A stretch of 64,000 nt of DNA from Fremontodendron californicum (GCA_030761205.1 JAULJL010000020.1:2175001-2239000); one strand, 5' to 3'; shown: positions 35,477-47,074, numbered from the stretch's first letter. Notes: generated from the letters alone by a model not told the origin. A program made the numbers and translations.

Positions 35477-35705
35477 CGCCGCACGCGCCGCCACGCGCCG
35501 CCAGAAGAGGAGCTCACGCGCCCCACGCGCCCACGCGCCGCACGCGCCTCTGGAGGTTGAAGACGCGTGAAACCCACGCGCCACACGCGCCGCACGCGCC
35601 AGCCAGAGGTTGAAGACGAGTGGGCCTCACGCGCCCCACGCGCCGGTGAGCCAGCAGCCTTCACGCGCCCACGCGCCGCCCCACGCGCCCCACGCGCCGC
35701 CGTAG
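35477..35705. repeat. CACGCGCC GC-rich array in the copia-2 leader
   Basis: About sixteen copies of CACGCGCC, some overlapping or separated by a few bases, make this the most GC-rich stretch of the window. It lies between the primer-binding site and gag. The related minus-strand copia-3 has a decayed version at about 57940-58035. Long frames crossing it in several phases are artefacts of the repeat. Confidence 0.9.
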
Positions 35706-35962
35706 CTCCGACCAACTTTTTCGGGCTATTTTTTGAGCCGTTTCAGAACACTATTCCGAGATTTTTCCGAGCCGGTTGAGCTAAACCGAGTCCATTTCGA
35801 GCCACCTGTAGCAGAATATTCGCAGAATATTCACCGTGTGTCCAAAATTTACACAGTTGGACCCGTTCCTGGCTATTTCGACTATTCCGGACTCAACCGC
35901 GGCATCCGTTTTTCCATACAGGTACCGAAAAAACACTTTGTTGGTAATTTTGTTTTATTACC

Positions 35963-37258
35963 ATGGCAGAATCATTAGAGACACATGAAACAACCAGCAG
36001 CGCACGATCAAGTTCTTATATCAGAAAGAACTCGATGACCACTGCAAAGTTCGAGGTGGAGAAATTTGATGGCACCACCAACTTTGGCATGTGGCAGTGC
36101 GAAGTTCAGGATCTGTTATTCCGAGAGGGTTCATATATCGCTCTGGAAGACAGGCCCAGAGATATTTCGGAAGATGACTGGAAATTTGTCAACCGTCAGG
36201 CTTGTGGCACAATCCGGTTATGCCTAGCCAAGGACCAGAAGTACTTTGTCATGAGAGAGAATAATGCAAAAACTCTCTGGAAACAACTTGAGGACAAGTA
36301 CATGACAAAAAGCATGGAGAACAGACTCTATCTGAAGAAGAAGCTGTTCCGCTTCCAGTATATGCAAGGTATCACCATGCAGGAGCATCTAGTAAGTTTT
36401 AACAAAATCCTCGCTGATCTTGAAAATCTAGATGCAAATATCTCTGATGAAGATAAGGCTCTTACTCTGTTAAATTCCTTGCCTGATAGCTATGATCATT
36501 TAACCACTACACTGTTGTATGGTAAAAATGATATAGAATATGTTAATGTTAGTAATGCTCTGGTGAATAATGAGTATCGGAAAAAGGATCAGCATGATCA
36601 CCAGAATACTACACCAGAAGCTTTAACTGTGTACAGAGGCAGGACGAGCAACCAAGGAGCCGGAGAAAACAAGCGAGGTAAATCCCGCTCAAGGAGGGGA
36701 TCATCGAGAACACGACTCTCGAGGGACGAGTGTGCCTTTTGCCATGAGAAAGGGCATTGGAGGAATAACTGTCCCAACATGGAGAGGTCGATTGTGAGTG
36801 TAGCTCAAGAATCTGAGGGAGAGGAAGACTCTGCATTTACGATTTCCACAACAACACACTCTTCAGATCAATGGATTCTGGATTCCGGATGTTCCTACCA
36901 CATGTGTCCGAACCGGAAGTGGTTCTCAAACTTCAAAGAGTTTGATGGAGGGATTGTCCATATGGGCAATGACAATACTTGTCACACTAGAGGCATCGGA
37001 ACGATCCGACTGAAAATGCATGATGGTACAATCAGACAACTTACAGACGTAAGGTATGTCCCTGATCTCAAGAAGAACCTCATATCACTGGGGGTCTTAG
37101 ACTCAAATGGTTACAAGGTGACCATTCAGAATGGAGTCCTGAGAATTGTACGTGGAGCATTCTTAGCAATGAAGGGTTATATGAAGGGAAATCTGTATCT
37201 CCTTGACAGAGAAACCGTGACAGGCAGAGCAGCAGCCTCTCACAGAATGATGGGATAA
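35963..37258 (+). CDS. copia-2 Gag-protease fragment (truncated polyprotein)
   Basis: 431 residues starting at a good-context ATG. It has a gag domain with LYLKKKLFRFQYMQG near 130-145, the zinc knuckle CAFCHEKGHWRNNC at 257-270 and an aspartic protease with DSG at 307-309. It then enters the GAG-pre-integrase region. It ends with a stop right at a deletion junction, after which late integrase sequence resumes. It could still make particle protein, but not the enzymes. It is related to the broken gag of copia-3. Confidence 0.9.
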   Translation: MAESLETHETTSSARSSSYIRKNSMTTAKFEVEKFDGTTNFGMWQCEVQDLLFREGSYIALEDRPRDISEDDWKFVNRQACGTIRLCLAKDQKYFVMRENNAKTLWKQLEDKYMTKSMENRLYLKKKLFRFQYMQGITMQEHLVSFNKILADLENLDANISDEDKALTLLNSLPDSYDHLTTTLLYGKNDIEYVNVSNALVNNEYRKKDQHDHQNTTPEALTVYRGRTSNQGAGENKRGKSRSRRGSSRTRLSRDECAFCHEKGHWRNNCPNMERSIVSVAQESEGEEDSAFTISTTTHSSDQWILDSGCSYHMCPNRKWFSNFKEFDGGIVHMGNDNTCHTRGIGTIRLKMHDGTIRQLTDVRYVPDLKKNLISLGVLDSNGYKVTIQNGVLRIVRGAFLAMKGYMKGNLYLLDRETVTGRAAASHRMMG

Positions 37259-38480
37259 TCCGACACTTCACTGTTCCTGGCACTCCCCAGCAGAATGGAG
37301 TTGCAGAAAGGATGAACCGAACTTTGGTTGATAAAGTTCGCTGCATGTTATCCCAGTCGAGCTTGAGCAAAGCATTTTGGGCGGAGGCTTTATTGTTCGC
37401 CTCCCACATTATCAACAGACTAACCTCCACCGCAATTGATGGGAAGACTCCCATAGAGGTGTAGTCCGGATATTCTGCCATTGAATATGATCGGCTTCGT
37501 AGTAACGGATGCAAAACTGGATCCTAGAGCCAAGAAAGCTGTCTTCTTTGGGCTTTAGTGAAGGAGTAAAAGCAGTCCGATTGTGGAACCCTGAGTCAAA
37601 GAGAGTCATCGTAAGCCGAGATGTTGCCTTTGACGAATCTGTAATGCTGAAACTGTCAACTCCAGAGAATGTGAACCAAGATTCTCTAAAGCAGGTGGAG
37701 TTTTGAATTTGAAGATGCTGGTCAAAATTCAGATGAATCTGAACCAGAATCTGATGACACCTTAACTGAAGTGGAGGAGTCATCACCGGAAATCTTTCAG
37801 CAACTTGAATCAGTTGTCACCAGTAGACCGAATAGACATATTCGGAAACCTGCTCGATACACAGACGTGGTGACATACGCCCTTCCAGTAATTGATGATG
37901 ATGTTCTGATCAATTACAAAGAAGCTGTAAACAGCCCTGTGCATGCCCAGTGGAAGGAGGCGATCAGACTTGGAAGTTAGTTCCACTTCCAACACTCAAG
38001 ATATCAATTGGGTGCAAATGGGTCTTTGCCAAAAAGGAGGGTGCTACCGGCAAAGACAGCATCAGATACAAAGCCAGATTGGTAGCCAAAGGTTAGGCTC
38101 AAAAAGAAGGAATAGACTACAATGAGGTATTTTCACCTGTTGTTAAGCATGCATCTATTCGGATCTTATTGGCTTTAGTAGCACTGTATAACCTAGAGAT
38201 AGTTCAACTTGATGTAAAAACTGCATTCCTCCATGGTTCCGTAGAGGAGGAAATTTGTATGACTCAACCAGATGGTTCTGGAGTCCCCGGTCGCAAAGAT
38301 TACAAAAGCAAGTTGAACTGATCACTGTATGGTCTGAAACAATCCCGTGACAGCTGTACAAACGGTTGGACTGTTTCATGACAGGATGAAAAGTACACAC
38401 ACAGTCAATTTGATCACTGTGTTTATTTCCGGAAACTTCAAGATGGATCATTTGTCTATCTGCTGAAAAAGGCAAGGTGG
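37259..38480 (+). pseudogene. copia-2 pol remnant (late integrase and partial reverse transcriptase)
   Basis: Broken frames encode the end of integrase (motifs PQQNGVAERMNRT and AFWAEALLFASHIINRL), then the start of reverse transcriptase (CKWVFAKKEG, YNEVFSPV, QLDVKTAFLHG). The sequence stops before the YVDD region and runs directly into the 3' leader. The Asp residues of integrase, YVDD and RNase H are all missing. Stops and frameshifts are frequent. Confidence 0.85.
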
Positions 38481-38710
38481 AGATCGACAGACTGAAGGCT
38501 CAACTGAGCTCAGAGTTCGAGATGATCTTGGAGAAGCTAAGAAAATTCCTGGGAAGTAGACAGAAAAATTGACTCAGGCTCAGTGCATTGATGAATCATG
38601 CCAATGCAGTAGGTGCCCTGATATGTGAGTAATGGTGTGTACATTTGAAGGAGAAAAGAGGAAGCTCTGATCTGTGAATTCTCTCTGTGGATTCTCGCCA
38701 AGGTGGAGAT

Positions 38711-39219
38711 TGTTGGAATATGGTATGGCTCAAAGTCACATTTGGTGGCTTAGCACCAATAATGGAGCTACCACTTGCACCACTTGCACCACCAATAATG
38801 GAAGCTACCACTTGCAAATGGATGGTGGCTATGGTGGCTACCACTTGCAAAGTGTTCACACCAAGATAGGTGGTGGAAGGTGGCTATGGTGGCTGCCACT
38901 TGCTTAGTGTTCACACCTTGATATTATGGCTATAAATAGCCATGTAGAGTAAGAGAGAGTTGAGTATGTGTTAGAGCTAAATTGTTGAAGCAAATACTCT
39001 GTGTTTATAGAGTAATTCGGTATTGTGTTGAGTTGTGAGTTCAGTGCTTGTGTAGCACCTTGAATTCTGTATATGTTTGTACTCTAAACTCCATTAATAC
39101 AAAGCTTCAAGCTCCTCCTCCCGTGGACTTAGGCACAGTTGCCGAACCACGTAAAATATCGGTGTTTTTTCAGTGTGTTTAAATCGGTTTTAGTAATATC
39201 AATTCGCTTCCGCACAACA
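38711..39219 (+). repeat. 3' LTR of copia-2
   Basis: 509 bp, nearly identical to the 5' LTR apart from a 12-bp deletion at about 38958 and a few base changes. It is preceded by the purine tract AAGGTGGAGA. Confidence 0.93.
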
Positions 39220-39644
39220 CTTTTATCAAAACGTCCAGATTAGTCCATCAAGAAATAATATATATGTCCAGATTCATAAGCCATCAACAAGTGATGATGG
39301 TTTTCTTGAATTCTGTAACCAAGATGGTAATCTTGTTAATTACGGCATTTCATTCTTTTTTTTTTCTTTCTAAGATATACCTCTATACTATACGTTGAAA
39401 ATAGAAATATTGTTTTTAAATGTTGGAGAAATGGATCCTCTGGTTAAAAAATGATCACATTCATGTCAAATATTTGTTTGAGCTAAGATCATATATATAT
39501 ATAGCTATATATATATATATAGCTATAGTAGATTAAGCATTAAACCTAAAATCAAATAGCAATAAGTAGAGAGACTCAACCTAAATATAAAACTACAGGA
39601 AACTCAAGGCTTAGCAGACGTAAGATAACACTACTTTAACAAGT

Positions 39645-41332
39645 CACTACAGCAATTTTGGGTTTTAGTGGCATTTTACTGGCCGCGTTTTACTTAAAAA
39701 CGCCGGCAGGTACCGTGTTTTTGTAAAGGGAGCGGCGTTTCTACCCTAAACGCCGCTAGAAATTAATTTAGCGGCGTTTGTAAGGAAGAAACGCCGCTAA
39801 ATAAGATCAATTACTGGCGTTTAGAACAAAAAACGCCGCTAAATATTTCACAAATTACGCGGGTTTTTTTTTTACCGCTAAAAAATCACCCGCCATTTCT
39901 ATTAAAAAAAACGCAGCGTTTTTATTAGTGTATTTAGCGGCGTTTGTTATAAGAAACGCCACTAAATGTTCTCATGTTGCAATTTAGCGGCGTTTGTCTG
40001 AGAAACGCCGCTAAATGTATGATATTTCAAAAAAAATCAGATGAGAACATTTAGCGGCGTTTGTCTACATAAACGCCGCTAAATCTTGCAATTTAGCGGC
40101 GTTTGTCTACATAAACGCCGCTAAATGTTGCAATTTAGCGGCGTTTGTCGCCATAAACGCCGCTAAATATTAAAAAAATTGAGCGGCAAAATTTACCGCT
40201 TTTTTTTAAAAGGAGATGAATAAATTTACAATTTAGCGGCGTTTGTTTCGACAAACGCCGCTATTTGCTGAAAATTTAATCAGTCTCAGACCCCTCTTCC
40301 TCTTTACCCAAAATACAAAGCTCATTTTTTCTCCCTCTCTCTGTCCATCCTCTCACACCCACCAGCTTTTAGGTCAAAGATTTAAGCAAAATTTTGTTAA
40401 TCTCTTTCCATTCCTAGAAGATTATTGTTTGAAGGTAACAATTTTATGTTTTTGCATTTTGTAAATTGGAGATTTTAATTTAAGTTTTTGCATTTTTTTT
40501 TTTCAGGTTCTAAACATTGAATTGGAAGAGGCATTTTGACAGATGATGAACCTTGGAGGTCAATTCTTTTACTTCTGCTTTCATTAACTCTAATCATTGG
40601 TTGTTTTACAAATTTGGAAAAAAAATTGTAATAACTTGTAATGTTAGTGCAGGATTGGCAATAGGAGTTTTGGTCCTTGCAATTGTTATATATTTACAGG
40701 TACAAATTAAATTTTATACTACCTTGTCTTGTCTTGTTTAATTTAAATTATATTTCAATTGTTATATGTTGATTATTTTGTGTTTTCTTAATAGAATTGC
40801 TGTATAATGATACTTTATAATATACTATTAAATTTTAATATATTTCTGTTATGTATTGATTGTAAACTATAATGTAAATTTATTGAATAATATTATTAAT
40901 TATAATTTTTAAATAAAAAAAATTATATTTTTTTTTACAAATTCTGGAAATTTAGCGGCGTTTTTATAACACAAACGCCGCTATATTTGTGAATATTAAA
41001 GAACGAAATTCTAAAATTAGTGGCGTTTCTCGAGACAAACGCCGCTAAATGTTTCAATTTAGCGGCGTTTTTTATCTACAAACGCCGCTAATTTATTCTC
41101 AAATACCATCCGCTGCAGTCCTACGCTGACGTTTATAAACGCCGACAAATATCCCTACAAACGCCGCTACATTAGCGGCGCTTTTGTTTAAAACGCCGGG
41201 AAAATTCCCGACGTCGTTTTTCTCGACACTTTTAGCGGCGTTTTTCAAAAATGTCGCTAAATTTTTAGCGGCATTTAAAAACGCCGCTATTATTAAAAAA
41301 AAACGCCACTAAAGGCCTGTTCTGCTGTAGTG
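39645..41332. mobile_element. Non-autonomous CACTA element (1688 bp) with AGCGGCGTTT hairpins, TSD AGT
   Basis: The ends CACTACAGCAATT and, in reverse complement, CACTACAGCAGAA share ten bases. They are flanked by AGT at 39642-39644 and 41333-41335. Unit A lacks the element at the matching place (around 19625). Both subterminal regions are filled with TTTAGCGGCGTTT and its complement, arranged as head-to-head pairs that would fold into perfect or near-perfect hairpins (for example 40045-40085 and 40085-40125). The centre (about 40265-40520) resembles an untranslated exon with a possible intron (GTAACA near 40436 to TTTTTCAG near 40505). No transposase is encoded. Confidence 0.9.
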
Positions 41333-41335
41333 AGT

Positions 41336-42374
41336 TCAATCATGTGTAGACGGAAATAAAAAAGCTAGCTTAACACGTGGCAAACTCAAAAGATAATACG
41401 TAAGAGTAACATGCAAAAATAACAAAACAAAATCTTGGCTCCGATAACATGTTAAGCATCCAACCTAAATCTAACTAATTATAAGTAGAGTGATCCAACA
41501 TGAATATTAAATCACAAAAAAAAAAAAAAAAATTCAAGATTTAGGAGATGTGAGATAATATTATTTTAAGATACTAATTGTAGCATTAATAATTAATTAA
41601 GGAAATTATGCATGGTCAAGGACTCTTGTCTACTTGACCTAGGGGTGGATTTGATTCATGGAACTTGACATCAGTTAGCTAATGGAAATTAATTAAACAT
41701 AAAGTATGCTAACTTGTATTATTTCTCCCTTTAGAGTACGAACCAGAAGGAACTGCAAATTATTAGAGATAAAAGAATGGCAGGTGATCTTATTTATCAC
41801 TTGTTCTTCAATCTTTTGAATCATGCTGTTAATTGATAGATATGGCAGTTTTAGCAGAAAAGAAATACTACTACTATTTAACATGTTTATGTTTTAAACA
41901 TTGTTTTGACAATACCGATGCAGTACTAATAAAGCAACAATAGGCTATGAACGAGCTATAAAAACCCATGAATTTCATTGGCTCATTGGCTCGACTAAAT
42001 ATTTTTACAAACACTAATGGGGAGATATATATTAACAAATTGATTTTTTTTTTGTCTAATGAGAGGTAGTCTCTTTTGACCCATAAGCCCAATCTTTTTT
42101 TTCTTCTTAAGATTTCAGCTTTATCTACAACACACAAAATACAAATGATTATTTTTTTTTTCCTCCCTTCCAAACAATACTCAAATCTAAGGTACCTGAA
42201 ACTGAAATTTAAACCAAGACATGTCAAATATAAACCAAACCAATTAGGCCGAAGTCTTTCCAAGATAGAAGTTTCTACTTTTCTATCACCATGTTAAAAT
42301 CCATCTGTCTGCAATGTGCGAGTAACATGGAGATGGAGCAGTAGTATGCAGCACTTTGTAAGAAACTGTTGACC
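41336..42374. other. Unit B 3' flank of the single-domain CEP gene
   Basis: Aligns with unit A 19640-20658. Non-coding. Long frames at 41874-42263 and 42076-42297 overlap on opposite strands and have no domains. Confidence 0.55.
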
Positions 42375-42722
42375 CTAGTTTTGAAGGGAATGGCCGACGC
42401 CAGGACTGTGGCCAGGAGTTGTGGGCCTGAAATCGCCTACGTTTTTGGGTGGCGGGGCTTGGGTTGCTTCAATAACCACGCTTGGTGGTGAAGGTGGAGA
42501 CTGCATGTTGGCAACAGCTGCTTTATTAGTGTTAACACCATTAATTTTGGGATCAAGAATAGTCCTGCTTGTTTCCTTTGCTAGGATTCTACCGTAAGTT
42601 TGGACCTTCTGGAAATTGTTGTTTTGGTCCAATATCAAATGCCTTCCTACAATGCACTGAATTTCCAGGAAGAAAACAAGTGAAAGGAGAACAAGAATGG
42701 AGAGTAAATTGTTTTGGGCCAT
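42375..42722 (-). CDS. Single-domain CEP signalling peptide precursor, unit B copy
   Basis: 115 residues, the same architecture as the unit A gene. Signal peptide 1 to about 25, Pro-rich spacer, CEP domain DFRPTTPGHSPGVGH at 97-111. The domain is identical to that of unit A. Differences lie in the signal peptide and spacer (for example Asn4 for Ile4 and Tyr43 for Gln43), several of them shared with the unit C gene. The frame is open for 34 more codons upstream, but the aligned Met before the signal peptide is preferred. Confidence 0.93.
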   Translation of the reverse strand: MAQNNLLSILVLLSLVFFLEIQCIVGRHLILDQNNNFQKVQTYGRILAKETSRTILDPKINGVNTNKAAVANMQSPPSPPSVVIEATQAPPPKNVGDFRPTTPGHSPGVGHSLQN

Positions 42723-42858
42723 AATGTGAGTTTTTGTGAATGTATATGATCCCTGGGAGAAAGCAATAACTAAGCAAAAGCTTTGGTTTAAGTATGGAAA
42801 ACAAGTGAAGAAGACACTTAGCAACTTTGCCTATAGACCTCTTCTTCCCCGAGGGTGC

Positions 42859-42866
42859 TATTTATA
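42859..42866 (-). promoter_or_regulatory. TATA box of single-domain CEP gene, unit B
   Basis: The minus strand reads TATAAATA 137 bases before the start codon, in a block conserved among units A, B and C. Confidence 0.65.
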
Positions 42867-43070
42867 GAAGATGAGATAGAGCAAGAGAAACGAGGTGTCA
42901 AAAGACTAAGAAATAGGAATCCGGATTTTAACCTAATTGGTTTATCCAATCACCCTTAAGAGTAAGCATTTAATAGGTTTGAGATTCGAATTTCAATATC
43001 TGTAATCCTTTTCTCTATCTCTTATGACATCTTTTGTAAGAAAAAGAAAACTAACAAATAAGAGTTCTTA

Positions 43071-43662
43071 GGGTCCATTTGGATGTGTGGTGAAATTAGT
43101 TACGGTGAAATTAAAAACAGCGGTGGCGGTGAGATTAGTTACTATAGCGGTGAGATTAAAATCAGTGGTGGAATATGTGTTTGGATTCAAACACAGCAAT
43201 AGCGGTGAGGTGAATTATAATGAAAAAAGAAAATGATCATTAAAGACATTAGATTAAAATGTGTATCTATATAATAAATAATTAAAAATTGTTAAAATTA
43301 TATTTATATTAAATAATAAAATATATATTAAAATTATATTTATATTAAATAATAGCTAAAAATTATATTTATGATAAAAAATAATTTAAAATTTTATTAT
43401 ATAAATAAATTAAAAGTTTAACATAAATTAAAAATAATTTTTTAAAATTTTTAAAAAAAATTAAATAAAAAACAAATAAAAAATAGTGGAGAGGATAAAA
43501 GGGAAATTATTCCCCTCTCTACTGGAGGTCCAGTTTTTTATTCGACCTCTGTTAGGTGGGATAAAATCCCCCAGTGGAAGGTTCATCGAAAGACACCTCC
43601 AATGCGATTCGATCAGTGGGGAGATTTTTCCCCACAAAAAGTTTGAGATTCCATCGCAAGCC
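43071..43662. mobile_element. Tourist-like MITE specific to unit B
   Basis: The insertion begins GGGTCCATTTGGATG and ends with the approximate inverted match CATCGCAAGCC. TTA at 43068-43070 and TAA at 43663-43665 flank it, in keeping with a PIF/Harbinger-type target. Unit A has no such sequence at 21375. The ends are rich in GCGGTGAGATTAG motifs and the centre is AT-rich with no coding. About 20 bases of flank seem to have been lost. Confidence 0.6.
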
Positions 43663-43665
43663 TAA

Positions 43666-44720
43666 ATAAATGTGTAAAAATTCTCACAATCTTTCTCCAC
43701 ATGCGCGCACAACATAGAGCTTATGGTTATGGTTACACTCTCCCAACAATTTGCAGGGCCATGCAACTGTTCATCATTTATTTAATCTCCTTTTCGTCTC
43801 TTCTTAACATAGTGCTAAATCAACTTTATATTTTATTTTTTGTTTAGACTAATTACTACAACCAACAATATTCAATGTTGAGTAACGTTAAGGTGGGAAT
43901 ATTAAATATAATGGTAATTAGTTAATGAACATGATGGTCCGGTTGTATATATATGATTTATTAAATACTTAGATTAGTGTACTTAATTAACTTAGCCCCC
44001 ACCTCCTCACCATTAAGGGTTTATAAAACATTTTCTGTCTACAATCTCTTATAAAAACATTTTCGTTAAGACAAGATATTCAGCTTTTCAACTGGAAATC
44101 TTAGCTGTTTTTAACCCCTTTCTCTTTCTTTTGTCTCTTTGTAGCTTTTAAAACTGATGAACTGATTTCTACGTTTTTAGAAGCTATAAATACCACTTGC
44201 AATTGAAGTTAATTTTGCTTTCTGCAATATCTTACTGTCGGCAGAAGATAATCTGTCTCCACAATATTATATTTTGAGTCTGTTTTTGTACTCCAGGGAC
44301 GGATTAAAAATTTACTATATGTTTTATTTTTTTAATTTTTTTAATATGCTTTAAAAAGTACGTGTCATTCTACTAATCTCGTTTATGAAATTTAAAAACT
44401 TCACTTATAATGAATAGGATAATTTTTTTCGTATTTGTTACAATCACCCAACTCGCCTGCCATTGACATATATAAAAATTAAGTTATATTAAAGACCTAA
44501 AACTTGAAGGCTTCCTATTTGTTATTGGCAGCGATATGATGCCCTAATAGTAAAGTTTCTATTAGTGTTAAACAACCATTTGAAGTAGAATTCTAATTTC
44601 CAAATTAAAATTATGAGGGGAGGGTAAGACTATTCTTTTTTTGTTTAACTGAACCATTAAAATCTATATATTAGAAAAATGTTATTTTCTAAATGGCCGA
44701 ATTATCGACAAATAAGGATC
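43666..44720. other. Right part of unit B
   Basis: Aligns with unit A 21400-22802 and 26657-26790, ending near 44720. Non-coding. It carries the empty sites of the unit A MITE-like insertion (near 44470) and of the LINE complex (near 44580). Confidence 0.65.
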
Positions 44721-46729
44721 AATTTTACTTCCCCAAGCTATTGTGGCCTAGCTTGGGAGTTAATAATTGGTCGATCAGAAGAAAATTTAATTATAATCCA
44801 AGTTTGAAAATGTTTTTTTTTTTTTTCTTCTTCTAATTTCTCCATGCAGCTTGTAAAGGTGGAAAAGTGACTCAATCATGGTAAAATGACAATATATAAA
44901 TCAAATTAATATTCGTTTCTACTTTCTAAGTTCTAACTGTGAGACATTTATTTTATTTATTGTCTTAAAATTGCAAGATTCAATAAGAATCCCTTTTGAA
45001 GTTTGTTTATATATATCTACAACCGATATAAATTGATAAAAGAAATAAAATCATCTGATTTTACTACTGTGTTTTAAAATGTAAATTTTATGCAAATATT
45101 TGCTGGATTACTGTCTCAGCGTTTCCATTGTATTGTGCAAGGAGATGGATTGCATCAGCCCTTGGCAAAGCAAGAAATTCCTGTGTCAACGCAAAACATA
45201 TTATGGGAATAGGTTAAGCTATCATAATAATGCTTGTTCAATACCAGTAAAAATAATAGTTTTAATTACTATCCATCCTAAAAAAATTACAGAGCTGATT
45301 GTGTGACAAGCTTTGATAGCAAGACTGATATATACTATGGGTTAAGTAATTAAGAGTCATTGTGAAAGTTAAATTCTATTAATGTACTAGACCGCCTGCG
45401 GCTAGGAATCCGAGTTCTTAACTTGGAATCAATAGTAGATGGCGAGGAAATGATCAAATATTTTCATGCATGAGAGGAACATAGTTAACTTCTATGTTAC
45501 TCGGACTTTGGGGGTGAGTGTCGGATACGAGTATGCTCAAATTTTTCTAAATTTTTTCATATATTTGGAGGATTTTATTCTCGTACCCTTGTTCAAATAT
45601 GTATCGGATATGGGTACTTCAGAGAAACTGAAGAGTACTGAGTAATATAGGTTAACTTACCATTACTTTAAGTATCGCATTCTCATCACAAGTGACATCT
45701 CTTGATGATGCTTGATTTGGACTACCACCATCATCTGATACTCGGGTAGTTTAAGAGATAGTAACTTGTGAAGACCCAAGGGTGCAACTATCAATGTTTG
45801 ATGTTTATGTATGTGCTTGTTAGGTGTTTGGGTTTGCAAATTTTGATGATGATCCATTGCGTGGAATGTTTTTAAAATACTCTTAGAATGGAAGAATTCT
45901 AGCTTAGTTGATGGAAATAAAGCAATACTTTTGTGGCTTGGTGAATTGTTTGGAAGTTACCAGACTAAATTTGGCTTATGACTGGAGGGATACATTAGTT
46001 TATGATATATAGCTTAGTTGATTGAAATAACGTAATACATTTTGTGAATTGGTGGATTGTTTGGAAGTTACCAGACTAGATTTGGCTTATGACTGGAGGG
46101 ATGCGTTGGTCTATGATGAGCTTGGTGGAGTTGGTCTGCATATAATATTTTTAAAGATTTTCATTGATCATCTATATGTCCGCTTAATGGCTCATGTTCT
46201 TTGAATTTTGGTGGGGGCTGGATATTTTGACTTTTTTATGTCTTGTTAAGATTGTAAGTATTAAGAAAGGTTTTAGAGCTTGTCTTTTGTTTGATTGTTG
46301 TTAGGAGTTATGCTTAATTGTAATACTACCTTGCCTGGATTTTGCTCTGCTAGCTTTGTTGCTAGCTTTATACCTTTTGGAATATTAATAGAATTTTACT
46401 TTGACTTGGAAAAAAAGAAAAAAAAAGAAAAAAGAGACTTTCGAAGCGATCTTTACACATTTGAAGTTTAAACCATTCAGAGTGTGGGTGAAGCGTTGCT
46501 CTCATTATCCTCATAAGTTGAGGCTCCTCAATACCAAGCCTCTTCCCAAAAGCAACCTAATCGTTACATCTCTTAATAATTCACGTGCAATGCACATAGA
46601 AAAAAACGTGTAAAAAAACTAGCATTCTGCCTTTATGAAATAAAGTTGTCTTTTTGGCTGAGAAAATATATATATATATATATATATATGCTAGGAGATT
46701 ATACTACATATTTATTGAAAGTATATACT
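44721..46729. other. Spacer between units B and C
   Basis: No supported gene. A copy of the dispersed repeat (GTTACTCGGACT ... GTATCGGATATGGGTAC) lies at about 45495-45650. Two tandem copies of a 110-bp segment are at 45901-46010 and 46011-46120. A LINE-like 3' end with a poly-A-rich tail is at about 46380-46435. A TA run is found at 46668-46689. Confidence 0.5.
45901..46120. repeat. Two-copy 110-bp tandem duplication
   Basis: Both copies start AGCTTAGTTGAT and share TTTGGAAGTTACCAGACTA and GGCTTATGACTGGAGGGAT. They differ at scattered sites. They lie inside what looks like LINE-derived 3' sequence. Confidence 0.7.
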
Positions 46730-47074
46730 AATTGCAGCATTAATAATTAAGGATGTGCATGGTCAAGGACTCAAGGTGTCTTTTGTCCCATAAGCCAAAT
46801 CTATTTTTTTTTTCCTTAAGATTACAGCTTTATCTACAACACACAAAGTACAAACGATTATTTTTTTTCCTCCCTTCCAAACAATACTCAAATCTAAGGA
46901 ACCTGAAACTGGAATTTAAACCAAGACATGTCAAATAGAAACCAAACCAATTAAGCTGAAGTCTTTCCAGGATAGCAGTTTCTATGACCATGTTAAAATA
47001 CCATCTGTCTGCAATGTGCGATTAACATGGAGATGGAGCAGTAGCATGCAGCACTTTATAAGAAACTGCTGACC

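Larger units (their letters stand above)
34809..39219 (+). mobile_element. Defective Ty1-copia element (copia-2), TSD CTTTT
   Basis: A 4411-bp element with a 521-bp 5' LTR and a 509-bp 3' LTR, both TGTTGGAATATGG...CACAACA, flanked by CTTTT at 34804-34808 and 39220-39224. The empty site is kept in unit A near 19215. The 12-bp LTR length difference is the loss of one repeat of GAGAGTAGAGTT. gag and protease are open, but most of integrase, part of reverse transcriptase and all of RNase H are deleted, so it cannot move alone. Confidence 0.95.

Noticed and set aside
35351..35779. Long overlapping Ala/Arg/Pro-rich frames on both strands
   Set aside because: They are produced by the CACGCGCC repeat, which is free of stops in several phases.
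39690..41300. Regularly spaced palindromic repeats that look superficially like a CRISPR array
   Set aside because: Repeats are inverted pairs inside CACTA termini with a TSD, spacing is irregular, and the genome is eukaryotic.
42723..42824. N-terminal extension of the unit B single-domain CEP by 34 codons (also 47417-47518 in unit C and 29115-29219 for the two-domain gene)
   Set aside because: The extensions are not open in unit A, lie in leader sequence downstream of the TATA box, and would bury the signal peptide.
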